Assembly (NCBI GenBank): GCA_903886275.1 | Contig: CAISLN010000106.1 | Span: 62,001-126,000 of the forward strand | Length of the DNA: 64,000 nt | Direction of reading: 5' to 3' | DNA from: an uncultured beta proteobacterium | Lineage (GTDB): Bacteria > Pseudomonadota > Gammaproteobacteria > Burkholderiales > Burkholderiaceae_C | Shown: positions 41,827-51,774 of the stretch, one piece after another | How the letters are laid out: each line of letters opens with the position of its first letter | Position numbering within the stretch: the first letter of the stretch is position 1 | The notes under the pieces: generated by a model | Told to the model about the DNA's origin: nothing | Seen by the model: the letters and a program-made list of their open reading frames with translations, nothing else | The model's database searches: none | Program-made: the position numbers and the translations under genes

Positions 41827-42447
41827 ATGTCAAACAACCATTCCAGCTTCTCGCACGAAAAAATCGAGACCAACAACTTCTTGATGATCGTGCTGATTCT
41901 TATCGTTCTGCTGTTTGGCGGACTGGTGGAAATCGTTCCGCTGTTCTTCCAGAAGTCCACCACAGAACCGATCAAGGGTATTGAGCCTTACACGGCATTG
42001 CAACTGGCAGGCCGTGACATCTTCACCCGTGAAGGCTGCTACAACTGCCACTCGCAGATGATTCGTCCGTTCCGGGCAGAAACCCTGCGCTATGGCCACT
42101 ACTCGGTGGCCGGCGAGTCGGTCTATGACCACCCGTTTCAGTGGGGTAGCAAGCGCACCGGGCCGGATCTGGCGCGTGTGGGCGCAAAGTACAGCGATGA
42201 ATGGCATCGCATCCACCTGACCAATCCACGTGATGTGGTGCCTGAGTCCAACATGCCGGCCTATCCTTGGCTTTCCAAGAATCTGGTGGATGCACAAGTC
42301 ATGCCGGCGCACATGACAGGTCTGCGCCGGGTGGGCGTACCCTATACCGACGAGCAGATCGCCAAGTCGGTTGCGGATGTCCAAGGCAAGACGGAGCTCG
42401 AAGCGGTGATTGCTTATCTGCAGTCTCTGGGCTTGGCCCTGAAATAA
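41827..42447 (+). CDS. ccoO: Cytochrome c oxidase, cbb3-type, subunit II (mono-haem)
   Basis: The 206-residue subunit has one N-terminal membrane anchor ([20 protein letters not shown]) and a periplasmic cytochrome c domain. The haem motif C71-YN-C74-H75 is in [19 protein letters not shown], and the distal Met probably lies in [11 protein letters not shown]. It passes electrons from CcoP to the CcoN core. The gene begins 12 bases after ccoN and is followed by ccoQ after 16 bases. Length and motifs are normal. Confidence 0.95.
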   Translation: MSNNHSSFSHEKIETNNFLMIVLILIVLLFGGLVEIVPLFFQKSTTEPIKGIEPYTALQLAGRDIFTREGCYNCHSQMIRPFRAETLRYGHYSVAGESVYDHPFQWGSKRTGPDLARVGAKYSDEWHRIHLTNPRDVVPESNMPAYPWLSKNLVDAQVMPAHMTGLRRVGVPYTDEQIAKSVADVQGKTELEAVIAYLQSLGLALK

Positions 42448-42463
42448 CGCATCGGATACCGAC

Positions 42464-42607
42464 ATGGAATTCGATATCAACATCCTGCGCGGCATTGTGA
42501 CCTTGGTCAGCTTTGCCGTATTCATAGGAATTGTGTGGTGGGCTTGGTCCAAGCGGCGCTCCGAAGACTTTTCTGAAGCCGCCAATTTGCCCTTTCAGCA
42601 AGACTGA
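42464..42607 (+). CDS. ccoQ: cbb3-type cytochrome c oxidase subunit CcoQ
   Basis: This 47-residue single-helix protein (MEFDINILRGIVTLVSFAVF, then IGIVWWAWSKRRSEDFSEAA) matches the small CcoQ/FixQ subunit, which stabilises the cbb3 complex. It lies in the expected slot between ccoO and ccoP, 16 bases after ccoO and 21 bases before ccoP. The sequence pattern of one helix with a basic-acidic cytoplasmic tail is typical. Confidence 0.9.
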   Translation: MEFDINILRGIVTLVSFAVFIGIVWWAWSKRRSEDFSEAANLPFQQD

Positions 42608-42628
42608 TCTACCCCAATAGGATTCAAC

Positions 42629-43543
42629 ATGAGTGACTTTACAAGTAGTTTCTGGTCAATGTATGTGGCCGGCATAACCCTTATTTCCATTGCAGCCTGT
42701 GCCTTGCTGCTTTGGTTTACCGGCAAGGCCAAAGCAATGACCGCCAGTGATAACACGACCGGCCACGTGTGGGACGGTGATCTGCGTGAAATGAACAACC
42801 CTTTGCCGCGCTGGTGGGTGGGCTTGTTCATCATTACGATTGTGTTCTCGTGCGTTTACCTTTACCTGTATCCAGGTCTGGGTTCATTTGCTGGCACGTC
42901 TGGTTGGAGTTCCACGGGTCAGTTTGACGCCGAAGTCGCCAAGGGCGATGCAGAGGTTGCACCTCTGTATGCCAAGTTCTTGGCGATGAAGGTGGAAGAC
43001 GTGTCTAAGGACCCGCAAGCCCACGCGATTGGCGAGCGTTTGTTTATGAACAACTGCTCGCAGTGCCATGGCTCAGACGCCCACGGCGGCAAGGGCTTCC
43101 CCAATTTGACCGATAACGACTGGCTGCATGGCGGCACACCCGAGAAGATCACGGAAACTCTGCACAAGGGGCGCGTTGGCAATATGCCCCCCATTGCGGC
43201 GGCTGTCGGTACTGCGGATGATGTCAAGAACGTTGCTAACTACGTGCTGAGCCTGTCCGGTAGTCCGCACGACTCGGTGCGCGCCAGCTTGGGCAAGGAA
43301 AAGTTTGTGGTCTGCGCGGCATGTCACGGAGCGGACGGCAAGGGCATGCAGGCGATTGGCTCTGCCAATTTGACCGACAACATCTGGCTGCATGGGTATG
43401 GTGAAAATGCCATCATTGCCATGGTCAACAGCGGCAAGGTGAACGTGATGCCGGCACAAGAAGGCAAACTGAGCGATGCACAGATCCATGTGCTGGCCTC
43501 TTACGTCTGGGGCTTGTCCAACAACGCTCCCGCCAAGCAGTAG
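42629..43543 (+). CDS. ccoP: Cytochrome c oxidase, cbb3-type, subunit III (di-haem)
   Basis: The 304-residue subunit has two N-terminal membrane helices (residues about 9 to 32 and 61 to 82) and two cytochrome c domains with haem motifs C143-SQ-C146-H147 and C229-AA-C232-H233. Distal Met residues are likely in NMPPIAAAV and NVMPAQEGKL. It accepts electrons from soluble cytochrome c and hands them to CcoO. It closes ccoNOQP; a 103-base spacer separates it from the fixH-like gene, and no ccoG (RdxA-type ferredoxin) gene is found in between. Confidence 0.95.
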   Translation: MSDFTSSFWSMYVAGITLISIAACALLLWFTGKAKAMTASDNTTGHVWDGDLREMNNPLPRWWVGLFIITIVFSCVYLYLYPGLGSFAGTSGWSSTGQFDAEVAKGDAEVAPLYAKFLAMKVEDVSKDPQAHAIGERLFMNNCSQCHGSDAHGGKGFPNLTDNDWLHGGTPEKITETLHKGRVGNMPPIAAAVGTADDVKNVANYVLSLSGSPHDSVRASLGKEKFVVCAACHGADGKGMQAIGSANLTDNIWLHGYGENAIIAMVNSGKVNVMPAQEGKLSDAQIHVLASYVWGLSNNAPAKQ

Positions 43544-43646
43544 ACTTATTACGGTCGGGCGACACATGCTCCAGCGACCGTTCGGGTTTGGTCTCGAAAT
43601 GTTGCCGGGGCATATTTATTTTTAGGCAGTCATTGAAGGAAGAGCC

Positions 43647-43931
43647 ATGCGTCAACATACCCACCCTACGTCTTCCGATGCACCTCAGCCATGGTGGAAA
43701 TTTGGCATTGTCTGGATGGTGGTAGGCGGTCCGGCTATTGTGGTGGTAGCGAGCTTTTTCACCCTGTATTTAGCGGTGACACGGCCTGACCCGGTAATGG
43801 ATCAAAACTATTACCAAAAAGGACTTGAGATCAACAAGACACTGGGTGGAACACCTTCCAGCGCTGCTCCTGCCCTGCAGGCCAGAAACCACGCAGCTAC
43901 TGGCGTTCCCAAGCCGGTTGAGGTACCCTGA
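43647..43931 (+). CDS. FixH-like cbb3 oxidase accessory membrane protein (short form)
   Basis: The 94-residue protein has one membrane helix (FGIVWMVVGGPAIVVVASFF) followed by the FixH hallmark TRPDPVMDQNYYQKGLEINK. The large periplasmic FixH domain of rhizobial proteins is missing; the chain ends after a short Ala/Pro-rich tail. FixH proteins act with CcoI/FixI and CcoS/FixS in copper delivery to cbb3 oxidase. The position right after ccoP and before fnr fits. ATG 43647 is preceded by GGAAGAGCC. Confidence 0.78.
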   Translation: MRQHTHPTSSDAPQPWWKFGIVWMVVGGPAIVVVASFFTLYLAVTRPDPVMDQNYYQKGLEINKTLGGTPSSAAPALQARNHAATGVPKPVEVP

Positions 43932-43992
43932 TTTTTGTGATCTGGCTGAGGACCGGAGGGTAAGTTATTCCGACGTTCAGCGCAAAAGACAG

Positions 43993-44781
43993 TTAGTTGC
44001 AGACCTTGGGGTTGACGATATCTTTGAGCGCTTCCGTGTTCAAAATGCGGACATGGCGTTGCTTGACTTCTACTGTCCCTTCTTCCACAAACTTGGAAAA
44101 AGTGCGGCTGACCGTTTCCAGTTTCAGCCCTAAGTAGCTGCCGATTTCCTCGCGCGTCATGCGTAAAATGAGTTCGGATTGTGAAAAACCTCGCGTATGG
44201 AGGCGCTGCACCAGATTGAGCAAAAATGCGGCCAAGCGCTCTTCTGCTCGCATGCTTCCCAGCAGCAGCATCACACCGTTTTCACGTACGATTTCCCGGC
44301 TCATGATCTTATGCACATGGCGCTGCAGGGCCGTGACTTCGCGCGACAACTCTTCAATACGGTCAAACGGCATGACGCATACTTCTGCGTCTTCTAGGGC
44401 GACTGCATCGCAGGTGTGGTGATCATTGACGATGCCGTCAAGGCCCACGATCTCGCCTGCCATTTGAAACCCAGTCACCTGATCGCGCCCGTCTTCCGAT
44501 GCAACACAAGTTTTAAAAAACCCGGTTCGTATGGCGTACAGGCTCGTAAATTTTTCGCCGTTGCGAAATAGCGTGGCGCCACGCTTGACCTTGCGTCGGC
44601 TGGCAACTAGGTCATCGATACGTTCCAACTCGGTCGGGGTCAGTCCCAACGGCATGCACAGTTCGCGCAAATTGCAGTTGGAACACGCGACCTTGATGCT
44701 GTGAGAATTCATTTCGATCACGTTGTTGGACGGTTTTATGGCAATCGATGGATGTGCCTCGTCAGAGTGAAATGCCTTCAT
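43993..44781 (-). CDS. fnr: FNR-type oxygen-sensing transcriptional regulator (ANR/BTR-like)
   Basis: The 262-residue Crp/Fnr protein has the four cluster cysteines of FNR: Cys33, Cys36 and Cys42 (VACSNCNLRELCMP) and Cys124 (DHHTCDAVALE). It has a cyclic-nucleotide-type beta barrel, a dimer helix and the helix-turn-helix TREEIGSYLGLKLETVSRTF near the C-terminus. The Glu-x-x-Ser-Arg recognition pattern (ETVSRTF) predicts binding to TTGAT-N4-ATCAA. It should activate genes at low oxygen through a [4Fe-4S] cluster. ATG 44712 (MNSHSIKVACSNC) is an alternative start. The gene is divergent from hemN and adjacent to the cbb3 genes it probably controls. Confidence 0.93.
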   Translation of the reverse strand: MKAFHSDEAHPSIAIKPSNNVIEMNSHSIKVACSNCNLRELCMPLGLTPTELERIDDLVASRRKVKRGATLFRNGEKFTSLYAIRTGFFKTCVASEDGRDQVTGFQMAGEIVGLDGIVNDHHTCDAVALEDAEVCVMPFDRIEELSREVTALQRHVHKIMSREIVRENGVMLLLGSMRAEERLAAFLLNLVQRLHTRGFSQSELILRMTREEIGSYLGLKLETVSRTFSKFVEEGTVEVKQRHVRILNTEALKDIVNPKVCN

Positions 44782-44858
44782 ATATTTTTGTACATTAATG
44801 TTGGATGATGCAGGTCAATTATGAACCCAATTGTCATTTGGGTCAGGTTTTCAATAGA

Positions 44859-44872
44859 TTGATTCACATCAA
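44859..44872 (+). promoter_or_regulatory. FNR/ANR box upstream of hemN
   Basis: TTGAT-TCAC-ATCAA is a perfect FNR palindrome in the divergent fnr-hemN spacer. Its centre (44865.5) predicts a class II start at about 44907, with CACATT at 44895-44900 in the -10 position and the hemN ATG 21 bases further on. It is 78 bases from the first fnr ATG and could also influence fnr itself. Confidence 0.85.
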
Positions 44873-44927
44873 ATGCGAAACCAGGTGCTTGCGGCACATT
44901 GTCCCGCACTGCCTTGGAGAGCAATTG

Positions 44928-46322
44928 ATGAATGCTGTCGTTTCCCCCGTCACGGATGATTTGCTGCGTCAATACGACCTGTCCGGGCCACGCTACACCT
45001 CTTACCCAAGCACTGATCGGTTTGTAGAGGCCTTCGTGGCAGAGGACTATGCGCAGGCTCTGGGCCAGCGGCGTGTTGGTCCTTCAGCGCGGGCCTTGCC
45101 GCTGTCACTCTACATACACATTCCCTTTTGTGAGTCGCTGTGCTACTTCTGCGCATGTAACAAGGTCATCACCAAGCATCACGAAAAGGCCGATGAGTAT
45201 TTGCGCTACTTGGCGCGCGAAGTAGAGCTGCACACCGCACGGATCGGTACATGCCAGCCCGTTAGTCAGTTGCATCTGGGAGGTGGTAGCCCGACCTTTT
45301 TGAACGACGTGGAGTTGCGCGCACTGATGGCCATGCTCAAACGCAATTTTTCCTTTGCTCCAGGCGGCAAATATGCCATTGAGATTGATCCTCGCACCAT
45401 TGATGCCAGTCGCCTCGATACGTTTGCCGAACTTGGCTTTAACCGTCTGAGTTTTGGTGTGCAAGATTTTGACCCGGCGGTGCAGAAGGCGGTGCACCGC
45501 GTGCAGCCTGCTGAGCAGGTTTTTTCTCTGGTGGCGGAGGCACGTGCACGCGGTTTTGAATCCATCAATGTGGACCTGATGTATGGCTTGCCGATGCAAA
45601 GTCCTGAGTCGTTTGACCGCACCCTGGCACAGGTGGTCGCGCTCAAGCCCGATCGCATCGCCCTGTATGCTTATACGCATCTGCCCGAGCGCTTCAAACC
45701 CCAGCGGCGCATCAACATCCAAGAGTTGCCCGCCGGTGCTGCCAAGATTGCCATGTTGTCACGTTCGCTGGCCGCCTTTATGGGGGCAGGCTATGTGTAC
45801 GTTGGTATAGACCACTTTGCGCTGCCTGACGATGCATTGGCTGTAGCCAAGCGTCAGGGCCGTTTGCATCGCAATTTCCAGGGCTACAGCACGCAGCCCG
45901 ATTGTGACTTGATCGCGCTCGGTGTCTCCAGCATAGGGCGCATCGGCGCCACCTACAGCCAGAACGCCAAGACCCTGGAAGAGTATTACGACGCACTGGA
46001 CCAGGGCAACTTTCCGGTAGTGCGCGGTCTGGCTCTGTCGCGTGATGACCTGGTGCGCCGTGCTGTCATCATGGCTCTGATGTGTCAGGGCCATGTGCAG
46101 TTCGAATCCATCGAACTGGCCTATCTGATTGATTTCCGCAGTTACTTTGTCAATGAGATGGAGTCGCTCCAGCCACTGTCAGAGCAGGGCCTGGTAGTGC
46201 TGGAGGAAGGCGGAATTCAGGTAACGACCAAGGGATGGTTTTTTGTGCGCGCCGTCGCCATGGTGTTTGACCGCTACTTGCAAACCGACCGTACCCGGGC
46301 CAGGTTTTCCAAGATCATTTAG
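44928..46322 (+). CDS. hemN: Oxygen-independent coproporphyrinogen III dehydrogenase
   Basis: The 464-residue radical SAM enzyme decarboxylates coproporphyrinogen III to protoporphyrinogen IX without oxygen, supplying haem under the conditions where the cbb3 oxidase works. The cluster motif C68-ESL-C72-YF-C75 lies in IHIPFCESLCYFCACNK, the HemN-specific form with an extra Cys. The SAM-binding HLGGGSPTFLN and the C-terminal HemN domain (about residues 360 to 450) are present. ATG 44928 has GGAGAG upstream; the frame extends to 44805, but that part overlaps the FNR box and is rejected. Confidence 0.95.
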   Translation: MNAVVSPVTDDLLRQYDLSGPRYTSYPSTDRFVEAFVAEDYAQALGQRRVGPSARALPLSLYIHIPFCESLCYFCACNKVITKHHEKADEYLRYLAREVELHTARIGTCQPVSQLHLGGGSPTFLNDVELRALMAMLKRNFSFAPGGKYAIEIDPRTIDASRLDTFAELGFNRLSFGVQDFDPAVQKAVHRVQPAEQVFSLVAEARARGFESINVDLMYGLPMQSPESFDRTLAQVVALKPDRIALYAYTHLPERFKPQRRINIQELPAGAAKIAMLSRSLAAFMGAGYVYVGIDHFALPDDALAVAKRQGRLHRNFQGYSTQPDCDLIALGVSSIGRIGATYSQNAKTLEEYYDALDQGNFPVVRGLALSRDDLVRRAVIMALMCQGHVQFESIELAYLIDFRSYFVNEMESLQPLSEQGLVVLEEGGIQVTTKGWFFVRAVAMVFDRYLQTDRTRARFSKII

Positions 46323-46331
46323 CATCCCACT

Positions 46332-47021
46332 ATGCAATTTTCTTTGGGCGCCACTGCGCTGTTGATGGGGCTGGTGGGAGGCCCCCACTGCGTCGCCATG
46401 TGCGGCGCGGCCTGCGCCGGTATCGGTCAGGCTGCCGGCGTACGCAAAAATTCTGCCATCCTCGGGTTTCAATTGGGCCGGCTAGTGGGTTACTCACTGC
46501 TGGGCGCCCTGGCTGCTGCATCCATGCAGGGTCTGGGCTGGCTGACAGTGCAGTCGGCGGCGCTGCGACCCGTCTGGAGCATGTTCCATGTGGCTGCGCT
46601 TTTGCTGGGGCTGGTGCTGTTGCTGCGTGCGCAGCAACCCGTGTGGCTGGAGCTTGCGGGTCGGCGCATCTGGGCCCATGCCAAGGCAGTTGGTGCGGGC
46701 GGGGCGCCGGTACTGCTGGGTACCCTCTGGGCCCTATTGCCTTGTGGGCTGCTGTATTCGGCCCTGCTGGTGGCCGCAATGGCGGGTGGACCGGCGGATG
46801 GTGCACTGGTCATGGCGATGTTTGCCCTGGGCACCAGTGTCACCATGACAGCCGCTCCCTGGCTATGGCTCAAGCTGCGCGGCAACAGCGTGGCCGCAGG
46901 CGGAAGTGGCTCTTGGGGTGTTCGTTTGGCGGGCCTCGCGCTTGCAGCCAGCTCTGGCTGGGCCCTGTGGATGGGACTGGTGCACAATACCGCCCCTTGG
47001 TGTGTGAACCCTCCTCTATGA
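46332..47021 (+). CDS. Sulfite exporter TauE/SafE-like membrane protein (DsbD-like fold)
   Basis: The 229-residue protein has about six hydrophobic helices. It contains the paired motif GGPHCVAMCGAACAGIGQAA near the N-terminus and the related LLPCGLLYSALLVAAMAGGP near residue 136. This Cys-containing internal duplication is typical of the COG2836 membrane proteins often found beside cbb3 oxidase genes, where a role in copper or cofactor supply has been proposed. No such role is proven here. It lies 9 bases after hemN, and its stop overlaps the dusA start (ATGA). Confidence 0.8.
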   Translation: MQFSLGATALLMGLVGGPHCVAMCGAACAGIGQAAGVRKNSAILGFQLGRLVGYSLLGALAAASMQGLGWLTVQSAALRPVWSMFHVAALLLGLVLLLRAQQPVWLELAGRRIWAHAKAVGAGGAPVLLGTLWALLPCGLLYSALLVAAMAGGPADGALVMAMFALGTSVTMTAAPWLWLKLRGNSVAAGGSGSWGVRLAGLALAASSGWALWMGLVHNTAPWCVNPPL

Positions 47022-48022
47022 AACCCTTGCTCTCTGCGCATCGCCTGAGCGTTGCCCCTATGCTCGACTGGACCGACCGGCATTGTCGCTATTTTCACCG
47101 GCTGCTTACGCACCACGCCCGCCTCTACACCGAGATGGTGACGACTGGCGCCTTGCTGCACGGTGACGTGCCACGCCATCTGCGCTTTAACGCCGAAGAG
47201 CATGCGGTGGCCCTGCAACTCGGCGGTAGTGACAGGGCCGACCTGGCCGCCTGCGCCAAACTGGGTCAGGACTGGGGCTATGACGAGATCAATCTGAACT
47301 GCGGCTGCCCGTCCGAGCGGGTGCAGCGCGGCGCCTTTGGCGCTTGCTTGATGAATGAGGCAGATCTGGTGGCCGACTGCGTCAAGGCCATGCTGGATGG
47401 GGTGGACATCCCCGTCACGGTCAAGCATCGCATCGGCATTGACCGCACCGAGAGCTATGACTTTGTGCGCGATTTTGTCGGCACCTTGTCGCAAGCTGGC
47501 TGCCAAATCTTTATCGTGCACGCCCGCAATGCCTGGCTCAAGGGCCTGAGCCCCAAGGAAAACCGGGAGGTGCCACCACTGCGATACGCGCTGGTGCACA
47601 GGCTCAAGCAAGACTTTCCGCAGCTGACGATTTCCATCAATGGCGGCATACACAGCAGCGCGCAGGTGGCGGAACAACTGGAACATGTGGACGGTGTGAT
47701 GCTGGGGCGCGAGGCCTATCACAACCCCTGGTGGTTGGCCGAATGGGATGAGTCCTTTTGCGGCGAAGCACCTTCGGATTTGACGCGTGAAGGGGTGGAG
47801 GAGCAGATGGTGGACTATATGGAGTGTGAGGCTGCCTTGTACGGTACCTCCTGGTACAGCATTGCCCGCCACATGCTGGGTCTGCGCCATGGTCTGCCCG
47901 GTGCGCGCAAGTGGCGCCAGGTCTGGAGCGATCACCGTTTGAAAGAGCTGCCAGCCAGAGCGGTATGGGCCCTTGCCCGTCAGGCTAGCTATGCGGCCTC
48001 GCCCGTGGAGCCAGCACTTTAA
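47018..48022 (+). CDS. dusA: tRNA-dihydrouridine(20/20a) synthase
   Basis: The 334-residue FMN enzyme reduces uridine 20/20a in the tRNA D-loop. The DUS signature INLNCGCPSERVQRGAFGAC (about residues 92 to 111) contains the catalytic Cys. LSVAPMLDWTDRHCRYFHRL opens the barrel, and NGGIHSSAQVAEQL with DGVMLGREAYHNPWWLAEWD binds FMN phosphate. It starts at ATG 47018, overlapping the upstream membrane-protein gene by 4 bases, so it is part of the hemN transcript by position. It converges on the GntR gene with only 2 bases between stops. Confidence 0.94.
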   Translation: MKPLLSAHRLSVAPMLDWTDRHCRYFHRLLTHHARLYTEMVTTGALLHGDVPRHLRFNAEEHAVALQLGGSDRADLAACAKLGQDWGYDEINLNCGCPSERVQRGAFGACLMNEADLVADCVKAMLDGVDIPVTVKHRIGIDRTESYDFVRDFVGTLSQAGCQIFIVHARNAWLKGLSPKENREVPPLRYALVHRLKQDFPQLTISINGGIHSSAQVAEQLEHVDGVMLGREAYHNPWWLAEWDESFCGEAPSDLTREGVEEQMVDYMECEAALYGTSWYSIARHMLGLRHGLPGARKWRQVWSDHRLKELPARAVWALARQASYAASPVEPAL

Positions 48023-48024
48023 AT

Positions 48025-48723
48025 TTACGCTGCTGCCTCCAACCCGTTGGCAAAGTGCTCGCGCATGCTCTTCACGGTGGCGCAAGCGTCGCGTGCGGTC
48101 AGTGCGGCCAAGATGGCGCGGTGCTCCTGCAGCGATTCGTCGATGCGCCCGGTCTTGAGCAGGGAATTGTGTCGGTTGAGCTTCATCACCTTGCGCAGGT
48201 CCGCCACCATCTGGTCGCGCCAGCGGTTGTTGGCGATTTCCAGCAGGCGCATGTGAAACCGTTCGTTGATGGCAAAAAACGCATCCGCATTGGCCTTTCC
48301 CGGTTTAGCGGCTTCTTCCAGTTCGCCATGCAGGGTCACCAATTCCGCCAGTTCCGCGTCCGTTGCCTTTTTCGCCACCACACCCGCCGCATCGCTTTCC
48401 AGCAGACTGAGCAAATGGTAGACGTCGGACAGGTCCCGGGCAGAGACCTCGGTGACATAGGCGCCACGGCGCACCTTCATGGTGACCAGGCCTTCGGCTG
48501 CCAGCACCTTCAGTGCCTCACGCAGGGGTGTGCGGCTTATGCCGTATTCCTCGGCAATTTTCAGCTCGTCAATCCAGCTGCCGGGTTCGAGCTCGCGCTT
48601 GAAAATCCGATGTCGCAACAACTCGGCAACCTCTTCATAGAGGGCGCGAGGGGAGAGGGACAGGCCGGTACGGCTGTCGGATGTCGGTGCGGCCATGGGC
48701 GGCATTGTAAGCGGGGCGTCCAT
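48025..48723 (-). CDS. GntR family regulator, FadR/FCD type
   Basis: The 232-residue protein starts at ATG 48723 (MDAPLTMPPMAAPTSDSRTG); the longer frame crosses the divergent promoter region. An N-terminal winged helix has the GntR pattern ELKIAEEYGISRTPLREALK (about residues 48 to 67) and ends in VRRGAYVTEVS. The C-terminal FCD domain (about residues 90 to 220) has the metal/ligand His residues in NERFHMRLLEIANN and LQEHRAILAAL. It is divergent from methylmalonyl-CoA mutase and probably regulates the propionate/methylmalonyl-CoA genes; the effector is unknown. Confidence 0.88.
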   Translation of the reverse strand: MDAPLTMPPMAAPTSDSRTGLSLSPRALYEEVAELLRHRIFKRELEPGSWIDELKIAEEYGISRTPLREALKVLAAEGLVTMKVRRGAYVTEVSARDLSDVYHLLSLLESDAAGVVAKKATDAELAELVTLHGELEEAAKPGKANADAFFAINERFHMRLLEIANNRWRDQMVADLRKVMKLNRHNSLLKTGRIDESLQEHRAILAALTARDACATVKSMREHFANGLEAAA

Positions 48724-48772
48724 TTTTGAATGAATAATTATAAATAATGTAAAATTGCTACTAACTGAAGCC

Positions 48773-48806
48773 ACGCCAAACCTTCTTTTTCTGAAGGTTA
48801 TGGCGT
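48773..48806. promoter_or_regulatory. Long inverted repeat in the gntR-mutase divergent spacer
   Basis: ACGCCA-AACCTTC (48773-48785) is mirrored by GAAGGTT-A-TGGCGT (48793-48806) around a 7-base spacer: 13 pairs with one extra A. No T-run follows, so it is unlikely to be a terminator. A 9-base direct repeat GCCTGAAAC follows at 48816-48824 and 48830-48838. The position 52 bases before the mutase ATG suits an operator. Confidence 0.5.
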
Positions 48807-48857
48807 AATGTTTGGGCCTGAAACTTTGTGCCTGAAACCTGCGTTGAGGACCATTCC

Positions 48858-51032
<2,175 letters not shown>

Positions 51033-51044
51033 ACTTCTCGTTGT

Positions 51045-51064
51045 TATACTGTAATACCGTATTT
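51045..51064. promoter_or_regulatory. Operator-like palindromes upstream of the toxin-antitoxin pair
   Basis: The spacer contains TATACTGTAATACCGTATTT, in which AATAC-C-GTATT (51053-51063) is a perfect inverted repeat and the adjacent TACTGTA resembles a second half-palindrome (TACCGTA). Paired short palindromes overlapping a promoter are usual binding sites for ribbon-helix-helix antitoxins. It lies 16 bases before the antitoxin ATG. Confidence 0.55.
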
Positions 51065-51079
51065 CAACTGGAGTAAGCC

Positions 51080-51367
51080 ATGGCTGTATCTGTTCGAATG
51101 GACCCTTTGCTGGAGCGCGAGCTTGAAGTCGCGGCCAAGCGCAAAGGCATGACCAAGTCGCAGTTCATCATCGACGCGGTGGAGCGCTCTTTGGGGCGTA
51201 AGAATCCCTACGAATTGATGATGGCGCTGAAAGCTGAGGAGACTCGGCCCGAATACTTGGCTGTGGCGAAGGCTTTCGAAGGCTACGAGCAGGCCTATGA
51301 CACCGACGCGTCGCGCACGCAATTGTTGGAAAAATTGAAAGAAAAGCATGGCGGCAGCGCTGGTTGA
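51080..51367 (+). CDS. Ribbon-helix-helix antitoxin (CopG/Arc-like)
   Basis: The 95-residue protein has an N-terminal ribbon-helix-helix DNA-binding fold (MAVSVRMDPLLERELEVAAK, then GMTKSQFIIDAVERSLGRK). A helical C-terminal half (PYELMMALKAEETRPEYLAV) should wrap around the toxin. It is the antitoxin and autorepressor of a type II pair. Its last 20 bases overlap the PIN-domain toxin gene. The palindromes just upstream are its likely operator. It interrupts the mutase-meaB order. Confidence 0.85.
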   Translation: MAVSVRMDPLLERELEVAAKRKGMTKSQFIIDAVERSLGRKNPYELMMALKAEETRPEYLAVAKAFEGYEQAYDTDASRTQLLEKLKEKHGGSAG

Positions 51368-51767
51368 CGCCAGCGCCATGGTCGCGGCTTTTGGAGCGTC
51401 ACAGCCCAAGGCAGCGCATTACCAGTCGCTATTCCAACAGGCCGCAGAGCAGAACTGGTCCTTGTCCACAACCTGGCCCTGTGTGACCGAGGCCAGCTCT
51501 TTGGTGTCCCCGCCCCAGCGCTACACCCTGTTGCGTTGGTTGGGAGCTGGAGCGATCGTGGTCTATCCCCTGGTGCAGGAAGAGTTGGCTGAGTTTGCCG
51601 ACCTGATGCATCGTTACACCCAAGCACCGCGCTCGGAAATGGATATGGCCGACGCTTCCTTGGTGTGGCTGGGCTCTGACACCGGCGTGAACCGCATCAT
51701 GACTCTGGATGTGCGCGATTTTTCCCGTTACCGCCTGGCTGATGGCCGCGCGTTTGAAATTTTGTAA
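51348..51767 (+). CDS. PIN-domain ribonuclease toxin (VapC-like)
   Basis: The 139-residue protein is a PIN-domain nuclease with the expected acidic residues: Asp7 ([12 protein letters not shown]), Glu48 ([10 protein letters not shown]), Asp99/Asp102 ([11 protein letters not shown]) and Asp121/Asp124 ([10 protein letters not shown]). VapC-type toxins cleave tRNA or rRNA when freed from the antitoxin. All catalytic positions look intact, so the toxin is probably active. The gene overlaps its antitoxin by 20 bases, and meaB starts 7 bases after its stop, so meaB translation or transcription may depend on it. Confidence 0.85.
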   Translation: MAAALVDASAMVAAFGASQPKAAHYQSLFQQAAEQNWSLSTTWPCVTEASSLVSPPQRYTLLRWLGAGAIVVYPLVQEELAEFADLMHRYTQAPRSEMDMADASLVWLGSDTGVNRIMTLDVRDFSRYRLADGRAFEIL

Positions 51768-51774
51768 GCTGACC

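Noticed and set aside
43551-43581. Inverted repeat ACGGTCG/CGACCGT after ccoP as a terminator
   Set aside because: The stem is 7 pairs with a 17-base loop and no T-run follows, so it is too weak to call.
48724-48772. AT-rich stretch near gntR as an attachment site or foreign junction
   Set aside because: It is best explained as the divergent promoter region; no repeat, tRNA or integrase is nearby.
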